Shown: positions 20,560 through 29,602 of the stretch, piece after piece
How positions within the stretch are numbered: the first letter of the stretch is position 1
How the letters are laid out: each line of letters opens with the position of its first letter
Virus record (IMG/VR): IMGVR_UViG_3300026184_000179
Coordinates: 1-34,621 of that record
Strand: one strand, 5' to 3'
DNA from: a virus
Length of the DNA: 34,621 bases
Notes under the pieces: generated by a model
What the model was told of the DNA's origin: nothing
Seen by the model: the letters and a program-made list of their open reading frames with translations, nothing else
The model's database searches: none
Program-made: the position numbers and the translations under genes

Positions 20560-21240
20560 TTATCTCCAATTTTCCCTTACCCATTCAAAATGAGTAAATT
20601 TTGCAGGATCAAAACGACGACCATAAAGGCCAGCTATTTTTATATCACTTGATATTTCATTAGCATGCATCTCCTTGTGTTCTTTCATGCTATATATTCC
20701 ATCTGATTCATCCCAATATTTGCATGGATGAACATATTTGGATATTATTGCCTGATCCGTGCCCAGCCAGCCTTGGCTTCTTTTTTGTTGTATCTCTCTT
20801 TCTGGACACTCTTTAAACTTCTCATAAACTTCATTTAACACTCCATTTTTAAAAAGCATGAATGAAGTATTATACATAAAGCCTCTGGAACACTTGCTAG
20901 GACACTTCCATATTTTAAAATCATCATCAGTTATCATATTTGTTATATTTTTGATGATGATTATATCAATATCAATTTGTAATATTTTATCACCAAATAT
21001 ACTGCTGTTGGCAGATGATAGAATGTTAAGCCTTCTATAATTGAATTTTGTTTGGCCAAATTCTTCCCATATTGGCATTGTATTTATCTTTGATATAAAG
21101 TCTTCAGATTCAGGCTTATCAGTTATACAGAAGAAATCAAAATCAATATCAAGATTTCTTTTGACCATGTTATAACTTTTATTGACATGGTCAATAGAAT
21201 AAAGATCACCCCAAAGCCAAGTGACTACTGAAAGAGTCAT
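20560..21240 (-). CDS. GT-A-type glycosyltransferase
   Basis: The 226-residue protein begins LSVVTWLWGDLY, a typical nucleotide-sugar-binding start of GT8-like enzymes, and carries a DxD motif in LQIDIDIIIIKNI near residue 95, followed by NTSFMLFKNG and a GTDQAII block near 180 (the GxDQ of GT8-like proteins). The fold and metal motif support a retaining GT-A transferase. Sugar donor and acceptor are unknown. It overlaps the GT2-methyltransferase gene (ATGA), so the glycosyltransferases are one co-translated set. Confidence 0.78.
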   Translation of the reverse strand: MTLSVVTWLWGDLYSIDHVNKSYNMVKRNLDIDFDFFCITDKPESEDFISKINTMPIWEEFGQTKFNYRRLNILSSANSSIFGDKILQIDIDIIIIKNITNMITDDDFKIWKCPSKCSRGFMYNTSFMLFKNGVLNEVYEKFKECPEREIQQKRSQGWLGTDQAIISKYVHPCKYWDESDGIYSMKEHKEMHANEISSDIKIAGLYGRRFDPAKFTHFEWVRENWR

Positions 21241-22523
21241 ACATCTACCTTTATAATTGAATGCTTTTCTCTATGCACTAAATGATTATGTATTGAATAT
21301 TTCCTTATATAAAAATGCTCTGATATGAAAGACAAATAATCACTGGCGCTTCTAAAACACATATGGTGAGTGTTATTAAAGCTATCATGAGTATTTTCAT
21401 ATAAGAATATTTGGAAATCTTGTTCTTTTATTTTACTTAATTTTCTGAAAATCTCGCCAACTATATAATCACAATTGTGCTGCAAAACATTTGATGTAAA
21501 GAAAAGATCAAAATCAAAACCTAAATCATACACAAATGGATCAGACAATAATTTATACCAATAACCAGGATTATTTTCTGCTGCCATAAGTATAAATTTT
21601 TCAGTTATATCAACACCAAGATATTTTGACTTATCAAATAGCCTACTAAATTTACCTACACCACATCCATAATCTAAAGTACAAAGACCAACATCTAAAA
21701 ATTGCTTAATAAAATCTGTTTTAGATTTCATTATTGAATCCTGTATACCCCTATTTTTACCAGCATACCCAACTGCTAAATCATTTTGCTGAGAGGCTCT
21801 GTTTGACCAATAATCTTTAACCTTATCAACATTTAATCCGCCTTGATATTTGTTTCTTGGGTCTTGGTTGTATGATATATTATTTCTCCATGTAGAATTA
21901 TACCTTTCAGCATTATGTCTTACTAAATTTGGAACAACAAGATATTTTACTTTGCCATTTTGCCTATTCTTTCTATGGTATATATTTACATCAATTTTAC
22001 TACCAATGCAATTATTACCAATCATTGTTGGTGTAGGGAAATTATGTTGGCTTTCCATAGGGAACCATTTTTGCCAGGTAGATTTTTTGGCCAACAATTG
22101 TGTGAATCTTGATGAGTGTTTTATTTTATATCCACTGCCTGATCTAAATGATTTATGGTCCGGCGCATCATATCCTGTTATAAAATCAATGTCATAATTT
22201 GAATATTCCATAAGCTTTTCAAGCCAACCATATTCAAATTCAACATCATCTTGAAATTCACAAACCCATAAACTATTGCACAAAGATATTGCTTGATTAA
22301 ACCTTGGTATTATTCCTATCCTTTCATTTTGATTTGGCAATAATTTTATTTTTGGGAATTGTGTAATTATTGATTCTATATATTCTTTTGTTCCATCTGT
22401 TGATCCATCATTTGATATAATTATTTGATTGATTTTATCAAGATCAGTATTTGCAAAAAAACTATGCATAGTTCTTTTGAAAAGACTTTCTCTATTATAT
22501 GTTGTTATAATTACATCAAACAT
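21237..22523 (-). CDS. Fusion of GT2-family glycosyltransferase and SAM methyltransferase
   Basis: Residues 1 to about 220 are a GT2 domain: FDVIITTYNRESLF, ISNDGSTDGT near 40, and EFQDDVEF (DxD) near 93. Residues about 275-428 are a class I methyltransferase: LDYGCGVGKFSRLF (motif I), GVDIT acidic loop, then FFTSNVLQH. The single 428-residue chain would transfer a sugar and methylate it or its carrier, a combination found in surface-polysaccharide synthesis. In a phage it may modify tail fibres, DNA or host surface glycans. It overlaps both neighbours. Confidence 0.82.
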   Translation of the reverse strand: MFDVIITTYNRESLFKRTMHSFFANTDLDKINQIIISNDGSTDGTKEYIESIITQFPKIKLLPNQNERIGIIPRFNQAISLCNSLWVCEFQDDVEFEYGWLEKLMEYSNYDIDFITGYDAPDHKSFRSGSGYKIKHSSRFTQLLAKKSTWQKWFPMESQHNFPTPTMIGNNCIGSKIDVNIYHRKNRQNGKVKYLVVPNLVRHNAERYNSTWRNNISYNQDPRNKYQGGLNVDKVKDYWSNRASQQNDLAVGYAGKNRGIQDSIMKSKTDFIKQFLDVGLCTLDYGCGVGKFSRLFDKSKYLGVDITEKFILMAAENNPGYWYKLLSDPFVYDLGFDFDLFFTSNVLQHNCDYIVGEIFRKLSKIKEQDFQIFLYENTHDSFNNTHHMCFRSASDYLSFISEHFYIRKYSIHNHLVHREKHSIIKVDV

Positions 22524-23338
22524 TTCAAAGCCTCATTCAAAATAATATCTGGTATTATTTCTCTACATGCCCACCAACAATTCAAATAATTATCAACCCA
22601 ATATTTTCTTCCATTAAGTTGGCATGGCTGGCAAGACAAACCTTGTTTTATGACTTTTGAGTGCTTATGAAAATCCTTATCATAATTTTTATCAGTATCA
22701 GTCATAGTAAATATGACTATATTTTTCACACCAAGAACATTTGCTGCATGATAAAAACCAGTATCATTACTTATCAAAAGTTTACAATTCTTTATTAACC
22801 CAATAGTTTCTTTTAAGCCAATATTTGTTCTATCAATAGTATGCTTTATCCACTCTCCTTTTACTCCTATCGATGCAACAGAATATCCATAATCTGATAA
22901 GTGCGATGCTACTTGCCAATAATATGGATATGATTTTACTTCCCAATCATTTTTATTATACCTCTTGTTATATCCATCACATATTAAAACATCGAATGAT
23001 TCAGATGCTTCTTCATATCCACAAAATCCTATTTTGTGATATTTTTTAGGAGATTCACAACCAACTAGTTTTAAATTTCTTTCAACTTCAGATTCTTTAC
23101 CACCCTTTTTAAAAGTGGTTGGACTAGAACATTTAAATAAATGTCTTGAATTATTTATTTGATGACCAGCAACCAACAAATCTTTATCTCCATAAACACA
23201 CTTAGTAAAATGCTCATACTCTTTAGAGCAAACAACAACAACCCTTTTATAGATACTTCTCAAATATCTATATGCAGGAGTGGTTTGGATAATGTTCCCA
23301 AATCCATTGCCAACTCTATAAAAAGCAGTATCAGCCAT
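22511..23338 (-). CDS. GT9-like (heptosyltransferase-type) glycosyltransferase
   Basis: The 275-residue product begins with YRVGNGFGNIIQTTPAYR, like the GDxxxxTP start of heptosyltransferases, and contains LLISNDTGFYHAANVLG near residue 190, which corresponds to the NDSGPMHLAAALG nucleotide-sugar-binding block of GT9. A Cys-rich stretch near the end (CQPCQL, CWWAC) is unusual for the family. Heptosyltransferases build lipopolysaccharide core, so it may alter host LPS or decorate a phage protein. Start at 23338 overlaps the upstream small gene. Confidence 0.78.
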   Translation of the reverse strand: MADTAFYRVGNGFGNIIQTTPAYRYLRSIYKRVVVVCSKEYEHFTKCVYGDKDLLVAGHQINNSRHLFKCSSPTTFKKGGKESEVERNLKLVGCESPKKYHKIGFCGYEEASESFDVLICDGYNKRYNKNDWEVKSYPYYWQVASHLSDYGYSVASIGVKGEWIKHTIDRTNIGLKETIGLIKNCKLLISNDTGFYHAANVLGVKNIVIFTMTDTDKNYDKDFHKHSKVIKQGLSCQPCQLNGRKYWVDNYLNCWWACREIIPDIILNEALKCLM

Positions 23339-23621
23339 TATTATCTTCTATCTGCTTTTGTGAATTACCGCTTGCGAGTTGAATTATTTTATTAAAAATT
23401 TTCATCAATTCTTTTCTCATTGCTCCTATTTCAGCAGCAGGACGTTGGCTATTGCTAATAACTTCCATGAGAAAATCTGGCAATGCTTGATATCCACATT
23501 GTTTTTTATTTCTAATTTTACCCATGTGATCTTCTTGAACATACTCCCACCACATTGGGCAGCCATTTTCATCATTGCTTTGCGGGCATTTATGGCATTT
23601 AAATGCATTTTTATAATTCAT
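23331..23621 (-). CDS. Small Cys-rich protein next to the tail fibre
   Basis: The start is M at 23621 (MNYKNAFKCHKCP), chosen for AAGGATT directly upstream; the frame is open further without a site. The 96-residue product has CHKC, then two more Cys (GCPMWW, KKQCGY) in the first half, suggesting one zinc site, then a helical half with MRKELMKIFNKI. It lies between the distal fibre and glycosyltransferases, begins right at the fibre stop, and overlaps the GT9-like gene. It could be a fibre chaperone or a glycosylation partner, both inference. Confidence 0.65.
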   Translation of the reverse strand: MNYKNAFKCHKCPQSNDENGCPMWWEYVQEDHMGKIRNKKQCGYQALPDFLMEVISNSQRPAAEIGAMRKELMKIFNKIIQLASGNSQKQIEDNNG

Positions 23622-23622
23622 A

Positions 23623-24621
23623 CTAATCCTTTTCGCAAATAATAACAGCATGATAACGTGGACGCCAAGAGCCATTTTGAGAGACTGAATGATTATGGCC
23701 GCTGCCTGATCCTTCATAGCTTGTATAATTTGCTTTACCAGTAATAAATTCAGAGCCTATAACATCACCAGTAAACCCTGAAGTACCAACGCTTCCAAAC
23801 CTACTTGTTATGCCATTACTGTTACTAGATGTTCTATGAACAGTACCGCCTTCATGCCTATGCTGTGGTATTTGAGATATTGAAAGCGTAGTGTTGGATG
23901 ATGATAGTCCTGATATAGTCCACGTGCCGCCAGATGAGCCGCCATTGCTATTATCAACCATTAAAACACGATCATTACCAGCAAATAATATCGACCAGCC
24001 TGATGGTGCTGCAGCCTGATAAAATATTGCTCTTGTCCCTGCTGGGAATACTGTCCCATCAAGAGCATCATTCAAAGCAGCTTGTAGGCCTTGTGGCGTC
24101 ACTGCTCTTGTATTATCTGACCCTGAGATACATTCAGCATCAGTAGCCAACTCAACCTTGCCTTGCTTTGTTTGTGTTGCTTGGTGAGTATAGCTAATAA
24201 TGAACGAATCAGCAAATGAAAAGTATGTAAGCTCAATATAGTTTACTGGTATATCACCATTTTGTACAGGGTTAAAATCATCCCTCAAAATAGCTTTTGA
24301 GCCAAGACTATTAACATTTACTGTAGATGCACTAGTATTCCCATTAGCAGCAAAGAATCTTACTACCATACCATCAAAATAAGAAGTGGGGCCATCCTTG
24401 GCCCCAATGGGGGCTAACACATAGTTATTAACTGAACCATTGTCAGTATAATATGAGCCACTAGCAACATAATTTGCTATTGACTTTGAAAGCTGTGTAA
24501 GATCAGCATCAGTTAAAGATATACCAGTTGCTGTTATAGCATTTTCAATTTCACCTGGTATATCATTAAACTCATCTGCTGATAGCGTATCACCAGTACT
24601 TTTGCTTGTGATATCTCTCAT
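23623..24621 (-). CDS. Tail fibre/collar-domain protein
   Basis: The 332-residue protein has three parts. Residues 1 to about 190 match the N-terminal part of the 26203-27216 fibre (ADEFNDIPGEIENAITATG, ADLTQLSKSIANY, TKQGKVELATDAE, RAVTPQGLQAAL). Residues about 200-235 look like a phage tail-collar segment (FPAGTRAIFYQAAAPSGW, then NDRVLMVDNS). The C terminus is Gly/Ser-rich with repeated His pairs (PQHRHEGG, GHNHSV) and ends RPRYHAVIICEKD, as in T4 gp37-type or lambda-Stf-like tips. The His-x-His pairs often hold iron in fibre tips. It is the distal, adsorption-side fibre by analogy. Confidence 0.8.
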   Translation of the reverse strand: MRDITSKSTGDTLSADEFNDIPGEIENAITATGISLTDADLTQLSKSIANYVASGSYYTDNGSVNNYVLAPIGAKDGPTSYFDGMVVRFFAANGNTSASTVNVNSLGSKAILRDDFNPVQNGDIPVNYIELTYFSFADSFIISYTHQATQTKQGKVELATDAECISGSDNTRAVTPQGLQAALNDALDGTVFPAGTRAIFYQAAAPSGWSILFAGNDRVLMVDNSNGGSSGGTWTISGLSSSNTTLSISQIPQHRHEGGTVHRTSSNSNGITSRFGSVGTSGFTGDVIGSEFITGKANYTSYEGSGSGHNHSVSQNGSWRPRYHAVIICEKD

Positions 24622-24642
24622 AAATCACCATAATAATTTAAA

Positions 24643-26190
24643 TTATCCTGCAGGGCCATGGGGGCCATTACCTATATAAAAAACAAACCTATAGGTTCTT
24701 AAATCTTGATTTGTAACATCTATAAAAGCTATTTCTATTCCATTAATTGCAGCTAATGATGCTCCCCCAGCACCAGATATACCAACTCCATTACCAATTT
24801 GTGACCAATCTGTACCATCAAATCGGTAAGTTCTTAAATCTTCATCAACACCAAACAACACAATATCAGTATCATTTAATGCAGCAACTCTAGGGGAATC
24901 AGTCACAGATAAATTTAATGAATTTCCAATTTGAACCCAATCAGACCCATCAAATCTATATGTTGTCAAATTCAAATTACTAACATCTATAGCAGCAATA
25001 TCAGTTGAATTTAAAGCAGTTATTGACGAAAATCCAGCCCCTGATATAGACAATGGATTGCCAATCTGTGACCAATCAGACCCATCAAATCGGTATGTTA
25101 TTAAATCATCATTGCCGCCATCAAGAATAGCAATATCAGTGCCATTTAATGCAGCAATTGACATAAGCCCCATGCCAGTTATATTAAGATCATTACCAAC
25201 CTGTGACCAGTTAGTCCCATCAAATCGGTAAGTTCTTAAATCTTCATTTGAATCATCAATAAAGGCTATATCAGTGTCATTTAATGCTGCTATTGCTGGC
25301 GTAGACATGCCAGATATATTAAGATCATTCCCAACTTGAGACCAATCAGTGCCGTCAAATCGGTAAGTTCTTAAATCATCATTAATAGCATCAGCAAAGG
25401 CTACATCAGCCCCATTTAATGCAGCCATAGACACATTGCCAATACCAGATATATTAAGATCATTACCAATTTGCTCAGCACGTATGTAATTTATATTTTT
25501 ATCAAATTTTGTATTATCAATATAATGAGCATAATAATTTACGCCATCATAATAAATAAATACAAAGAACTTCTCGCCATCAGGCAACGAAACATCAGGG
25601 GCAAACCCATTCAACCAAACAACATTTGATGGCCAATTCGTTATATTCCATTGACCATAATTATCTTGCTCAACAATGAGTATTGATTCAGAACCAGCTA
25701 AAATTCCTGATATACTTGATATTGATTCGTCTGCATCAATAGTTAATATTCCAATTTTTTTGTTATCAAAATCAATATCATCATAAGCATCAAGAGTTAA
25801 AGTTTGAGCACTCCACGCTATTTGACCAAGTTGATTTAATAAAGTATTGCCAGTGAAATTCCATTGGCTTGCATTGGTTATAATAAGTGGAGCATCAAGC
25901 AATAAGCTAACAATAGATGATATAGTTGATGCTTCAGTAGAAGTTAATTCAAAATTGCTGGCGCCATATTCATCACCTTCAATATAAAGACCAGCATTCT
26001 CACCAGGATCAGTTATCCTTAGACTGAAAGCATCATATTGATCTTCTGATATGGCAATTTCCATGAGGACATTGTCATCAGAATCCTGTATTTGAATGCC
26101 ATGCTCATCAGGGCTTAATACTGCAAAATATGGCAGTTGGTTTGGCTTGCCACCAGTATTTATTTGGTTTCTCTTTAATTTGTTACTCAT
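24643..26190 (-). CDS. Receptor-binding-type protein with six propeller-like repeats
   Basis: The start has GAGG eight bases upstream. The 515-residue protein has an N-terminal part of about 235 residues (acidic, beta-rich, with LSPDEHGIQIQDSDDN) and a C-terminal array of six ~45-residue repeats. Each repeat has WSQIGN, an (S/T)G block, AALN-TDIA, a (N/D)-DL turn, and TYRFDG(T/S)(D/N). The last repeat ends in YRF and is followed by a short Gly/Pro-rich tail. Six repeats would make a six-bladed beta-propeller. It lies between two fibres with related N termini, so it is probably a tail tip or receptor-binding subunit. I do not know a matching family. Confidence 0.7.
   Translation of the reverse strand: MSNKLKRNQINTGGKPNQLPYFAVLSPDEHGIQIQDSDDNVLMEIAISEDQYDAFSLRITDPGENAGLYIEGDEYGASNFELTSTEASTISSIVSLLLDAPLIITNASQWNFTGNTLLNQLGQIAWSAQTLTLDAYDDIDFDNKKIGILTIDADESISSISGILAGSESILIVEQDNYGQWNITNWPSNVVWLNGFAPDVSLPDGEKFFVFIYYDGVNYYAHYIDNTKFDKNINYIRAEQIGNDLNISGIGNVSMAALNGADVAFADAINDDLRTYRFDGTDWSQVGNDLNISGMSTPAIAALNDTDIAFIDDSNEDLRTYRFDGTNWSQVGNDLNITGMGLMSIAALNGTDIAILDGGNDDLITYRFDGSDWSQIGNPLSISGAGFSSITALNSTDIAAIDVSNLNLTTYRFDGSDWVQIGNSLNLSVTDSPRVAALNDTDIVLFGVDEDLRTYRFDGTDWSQIGNGVGISGAGGASLAAINGIEIAFIDVTNQDLRTYRFVFYIGNGPHGPAG
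24683..25487 (-). repeat. Six diverged ~132-bp coding repeats of the propeller-like protein
   Basis: On the plus strand the word CCATCAAATCGGTA or near variants recurs at about 24829, 24951, 25082, 25218 and 25350, spaced about 122-136 bp; this encodes the YRFDG of each repeat. The sixth repeat ends YRF without the DG. The repeats are coding and diverged in DNA, so they are an old internal duplication rather than a recent expansion. Confidence 0.75.
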
Positions 26191-26202
26191 AATGAAACCT
26201 CA

Positions 26203-27216
26203 TTAAAATGCTGCAGGAGTTGCTTGAGTTACTCTTGCATCAATGTATTCAAATATATCTCCAGCCTCTGCAGCAGCATGGGACTCAAGAGTTATTTCAC
26301 CATACACAGAATCAGTCACAACATAATCTGGCTGCTGTGAGCCTATAAGAGAATTGAATGCATTGTTAACAAGAAGTTGACCATTTTTATATATCAAATG
26401 ATTTTTCACTTGACCTTGAACACCACCGCCTACATCATCAATGATGGTGTTATTAAAATCAATGATAAGTTGGCCATCAGTATCAGCAACAACTATTACA
26501 TGAGTTCTTGGGTCTTGTGATAAATTGGCATCTATTTCTAGCCACTCATCACCACCATCATTCATTTCAGTTAATGAAATACCATCACCAGCAACAAGCT
26601 TATCATCAAGCCTATCTTGTGTAGTATCATTATTTGAAACACTAACCCTTCCAGCAGAATCTGCCAATGCAGGAGCTACCCCTGCTGGAGTAACTGCTCT
26701 TTGGCTGTCCGTTCCAGCAGTAGTTTCTGCTATAGTAGCCAACTCTACTTTGCCTTGCCTAGTTGTGGTTGCTTGCAAAATAGAAACGATAGTAAAAGCA
26801 TTTTGTGATGAAATAAATGCCAATTCAACTATACCAGGCAAAAGATCATTTGCTATTAATGCTTCAGTAGCATTATTTTTTCTTATTGCTCTTTGGCCTA
26901 AGCCAGCAACATTAATAGTAGCAGCACCAGTATTAGCAGAATCAATAATACCCCTAACAGTCATACCATTAAAATATTGCGTTGGAGCATCTCTTGATCC
27001 AATAACTGAGAATGTATAATCATTGCCAGTAGAACTAACTAAAAAGAAAGTACCAGCAGCAGCATAATTTGAAATAGTCTTAGACAACTGTCTAAGATCA
27101 GCCCCTGATAAAGTCTGCCCTGTAGCTGTTACTGCATTCTCAAGCTCAAATACAATGCTATCAAATTCTTCAGCATTGACTGTATTGCCATCTTCTTTAT
27201 CTGGTATATTTAACAT
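26203..27216 (-). CDS. Tail fibre protein with duplicated N-terminal domain
   Basis: The 337-residue product shares its N-terminal ~185 residues with the 23623-24621 fibre (AEEFDSIVFELENAVTATG, ADLRQLSKTISNYA, TRQGKVELATIAET, RAVTPAGVAPAL). Its C-terminal ~150 residues are different: acidic and beta-rich, with VIVVADTDGQLIIDFNN and SVYGEITLESHAA. It directly follows the gp48-like gene, as in Mu-type phages where the first fibre attaches to the baseplate. It probably anchors or carries the distal assembly. Function is by position and shared domain. Confidence 0.78.
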   Translation of the reverse strand: MLNIPDKEDGNTVNAEEFDSIVFELENAVTATGQTLSGADLRQLSKTISNYAAAGTFFLVSSTGNDYTFSVIGSRDAPTQYFNGMTVRGIIDSANTGAATINVAGLGQRAIRKNNATEALIANDLLPGIVELAFISSQNAFTIVSILQATTTRQGKVELATIAETTAGTDSQRAVTPAGVAPALADSAGRVSVSNNDTTQDRLDDKLVAGDGISLTEMNDGGDEWLEIDANLSQDPRTHVIVVADTDGQLIIDFNNTIIDDVGGGVQGQVKNHLIYKNGQLLVNNAFNSLIGSQQPDYVVTDSVYGEITLESHAAAEAGDIFEYIDARVTQATPAAF

Positions 27217-27224
27217 ATCCTTAC

Positions 27225-27836
27225 CTATGACGTAGATATATTGAAATAAAATAACTCAACATTGGCTGGTTTCAGCTTCTTGAGAAAACATATTAACTTT
27301 GTTGCTGTAGTCTCACCAAGAGTAAATGGAAGTATTAGCGGGAATACAGAGCCAACGCCACTTACGTCAGTAATAACTATTGAGAATCTTGCATGCTTCT
27401 CATTGTCAAAAAAGAAAATTGGGAAAGTAAATGGGAATCTCATCAAATCAATTCCAGCATTGACAACAAGATTTAATCCCAAAAGATTACCCATCTCAAT
27501 AAAATCTTCAGCAGTTTGTGTTCCTCTTGCTATAAGCTTAATGAGTACATGGGCACGCCTTTCCACAATAGTGCCATCTCCTTTAAAGCAATCATCTGGT
27601 ATACCAAGAGCACTTTCCCATTCTTGAATAAAAAGAGTTGTTGTTCTTATATCATACTCTTTGGCTGCTGTTATTAAATAACCCTCAGCAGTAAACAGCT
27701 CATGTGATATCCCAAGCAAAAGCTTTCTAAAATTTGAATCTGTTATCCTAGCAGATTTAAACAGTTCTCCACTAGGAAGGTATGCTGCTATACTATCAGC
27801 ATGTTCGCCAATAGAATGTTGCTCAAATAATGTCAT
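27225..27836 (-). CDS. Mu gp48-like baseplate protein (DUF2313/YmfQ type)
   Basis: The start is M at 27836 (MTLFEQHSIGEHADSIAAYL); a GTG at 27848 inside the upstream gene is possible. The 203-residue product has the family features: an N-terminal segment ending AAYLPSGELFKS, EWESALGIPDDCF near 85, and the ERRAHVLIKLIARG block near 105. Such proteins link the baseplate wedge to the fibre. Its position after gp47-like and before the fibre matches Mu. The C terminus is beta-rich. Confidence 0.85.
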   Translation of the reverse strand: MTLFEQHSIGEHADSIAAYLPSGELFKSARITDSNFRKLLLGISHELFTAEGYLITAAKEYDIRTTTLFIQEWESALGIPDDCFKGDGTIVERRAHVLIKLIARGTQTAEDFIEMGNLLGLNLVVNAGIDLMRFPFTFPIFFFDNEKHARFSIVITDVSGVGSVFPLILPFTLGETTATKLICFLKKLKPANVELFYFNISTS

Positions 27837-29151
27837 AGCCAATATCACCTAATGTTGGCAATTCATTAACAGCATTTGATATATCCCCTGATGGGAAATT
27901 CAGTGCAAAAGTTTGCATTGGCTGCCCAGTTTCAGTATCTACTGTTGAGAATATAGCAGCCCTATAAGCATCTTCATCAATACCAACACCAACATCAGTT
28001 GATTCCTTAAAAAATTGATCAAGGTTTGCTGCTATAGCATTTCTCATGCTAACAGTATCTGGGGTTAAAGCGCTGAATTCAAAATCAATAGAATTTTCAG
28101 AAGGCGCTTCAACTATAACATCATCATCTGATGTTTGTGCTGGCTTTATCTCCAATATTTTATTTTTAACATTGGTGACTTGCGTTGAAGTAGGTATAAT
28201 ATCATCATCATTATCCCTAACAAAATAAACTGTTACTTGCCCTATATCTGGAGTAACTTCTTTAACAAAAACTCTTGTTACTCCAGTTATTTCTTTGGCC
28301 TTATCCTTTATTGCCTGGACATTAAATAGTGTAGTAGGATTTTGAACGCCTTCAAGAAACCTACTTCTAAATTCATCATCTGATTCTGCGCTTGATCCAC
28401 CTGTTACGCCTTCAGCATCAACTTGGGCTGTACCATCAACGCCAGTTATTGGTGATAATGGAGTAAGTTGTGTGTCAGTCTCAAGATTAACTTCAAGATC
28501 ACTTGCTTGAAATTCTATTGACTTAACAGGCACAATAGCAAACTGTGCCGATAGAGATATTGTACCAGTTGCTGGTGTAGTTGGCGATCCACTTACTTCA
28601 TAAGTGAATTTATCAACATCTGTAACTTTTATCTCTATATCAGATTGATTATATTCACTTTGATTTGCACCTGATATAGTAGGAGTTACATTAGATGCCA
28701 TACCATGGGCGCCATCTGTGGTAACAATTGCTGTATTTCCTGATCTCTCAATGCTCAATATATCTATTGAAACATCATCAATCTGAACTGCTGTTAATAC
28801 TTCATATTCAACGCCATTGCTAGTTTTAAATGAATCTGAAGTTAATATATCAGCATAAAGAGTACCAGTAGCAACTATATTACCTAATGATTTTGATGCA
28901 GCATTGCCAGTAAAACCAAACCAAGAGGCTTGCCTTTTGAGAAAATCACCAGTGGAAGTATCCCAAAAACTTTCTCTAAGAAGGTTTTTGAGCTGTATAT
29001 AAAAATCAAAAAATCTATTTGATGTACCTGTGATTAATGCACCAAGCCAACTATTAGGCAAAAAAGGATTTGACGTTGGTAATTTACGCTGAACGTCAGT
29101 CTTTTGCCTTTGCTCTATTTCAGTTGCATTGTTTGGTAATTTAATAGGCAT
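27823..29151 (-). CDS. Baseplate J / Mu gp47-like wedge protein
   Basis: The 442-residue product matches the baseplate J family, which forms the baseplate wedge in contractile tails. Signature regions are LPNSWLGALITG near residue 30, FLKRQASWFGFTG near 70, VDGTAQVDAEGVTGGSSAESDDEFRSR (split here by its Gly run) near 245, and a C-terminal NELPTLGDIGYD. The start at 29151 has AGGAC eight bases upstream. It overlaps gp48 at its end. Confidence 0.9.
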   Translation of the reverse strand: MPIKLPNNATEIEQRQKTDVQRKLPTSNPFLPNSWLGALITGTSNRFFDFYIQLKNLLRESFWDTSTGDFLKRQASWFGFTGNAASKSLGNIVATGTLYADILTSDSFKTSNGVEYEVLTAVQIDDVSIDILSIERSGNTAIVTTDGAHGMASNVTPTISGANQSEYNQSDIEIKVTDVDKFTYEVSGSPTTPATGTISLSAQFAIVPVKSIEFQASDLEVNLETDTQLTPLSPITGVDGTAQVDAEGVTGGSSAESDDEFRSRFLEGVQNPTTLFNVQAIKDKAKEITGVTRVFVKEVTPDIGQVTVYFVRDNDDDIIPTSTQVTNVKNKILEIKPAQTSDDDVIVEAPSENSIDFEFSALTPDTVSMRNAIAANLDQFFKESTDVGVGIDEDAYRAAIFSTVDTETGQPMQTFALNFPSGDISNAVNELPTLGDIGYDII

Positions 29152-29152
29152 A

Positions 29153-29602
29153 TTATGCAGTCCTATCCCAAAGCTTATAGTATCTAGTTTCAGATTCTGA
29201 TTGATGCCTGTTAAAAGTTATTTCTGCTCCAACTTCTCTTGAATTAAATATTGGCCTAACAGAAATAGACTTTAGCAGACTTTCATCAACGAACCAAAGA
29301 AAATCAACATTAAGCTGGGAAGACAATTGCTCCAATATACTTGCTGTAATACGCTCTTGGTAATACAGCCAAGCCTTGGATCCAATTTGAAATCCAGGTG
29401 TTGATTCATTACCAATCCAACCACGCCTTCTGGAAACATCAGGCATCTCTGAAGGCAATGCTCTTTTATGGCAATGTATTGTCATTAAAATAGCAGTGTT
29501 AAACTGATCACCAGTCAGGATATCGCCATCATCATCAATAAGGATATCATAATATCCTGCTGAATTATCAAGCTTAACATCAAATTGATTTTCCAAACTC
29601 AT
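29153..29602 (-). CDS. Mu gp46-like baseplate protein (GPW/gp25-type)
   Basis: The 149-residue protein has DILIDDDGDILTGDQF near 18, then RRRGWIGNE near 60 and GSKAWLYYQERIT near 73, the GP46 family pattern. This family is the Mu counterpart of T4 gp25, which joins wedge proteins to the tail sheath. ATGA overlap with the spike gene upstream, and one base gap to gp47-like. Confidence 0.88.
   Translation of the reverse strand: MSLENQFDVKLDNSAGYYDILIDDDGDILTGDQFNTAILMTIHCHKRALPSEMPDVSRRRGWIGNESTPGFQIGSKAWLYYQERITASILEQLSSQLNVDFLWFVDESLLKSISVRPIFNSREVGAEITFNRHQSESETRYYKLWDRTA

Noticed and set aside
24683-25487. Regular ~132-bp repeats considered as an array-type element
   Set aside because: They are in frame in a protein gene, diverged and continuous without spacers.
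26525-27019. 164-codon plus-strand frame opposite a tail fibre gene
   Set aside because: No ribosome-binding site; it is antisense to a fibre supported by homology with its paralogue.
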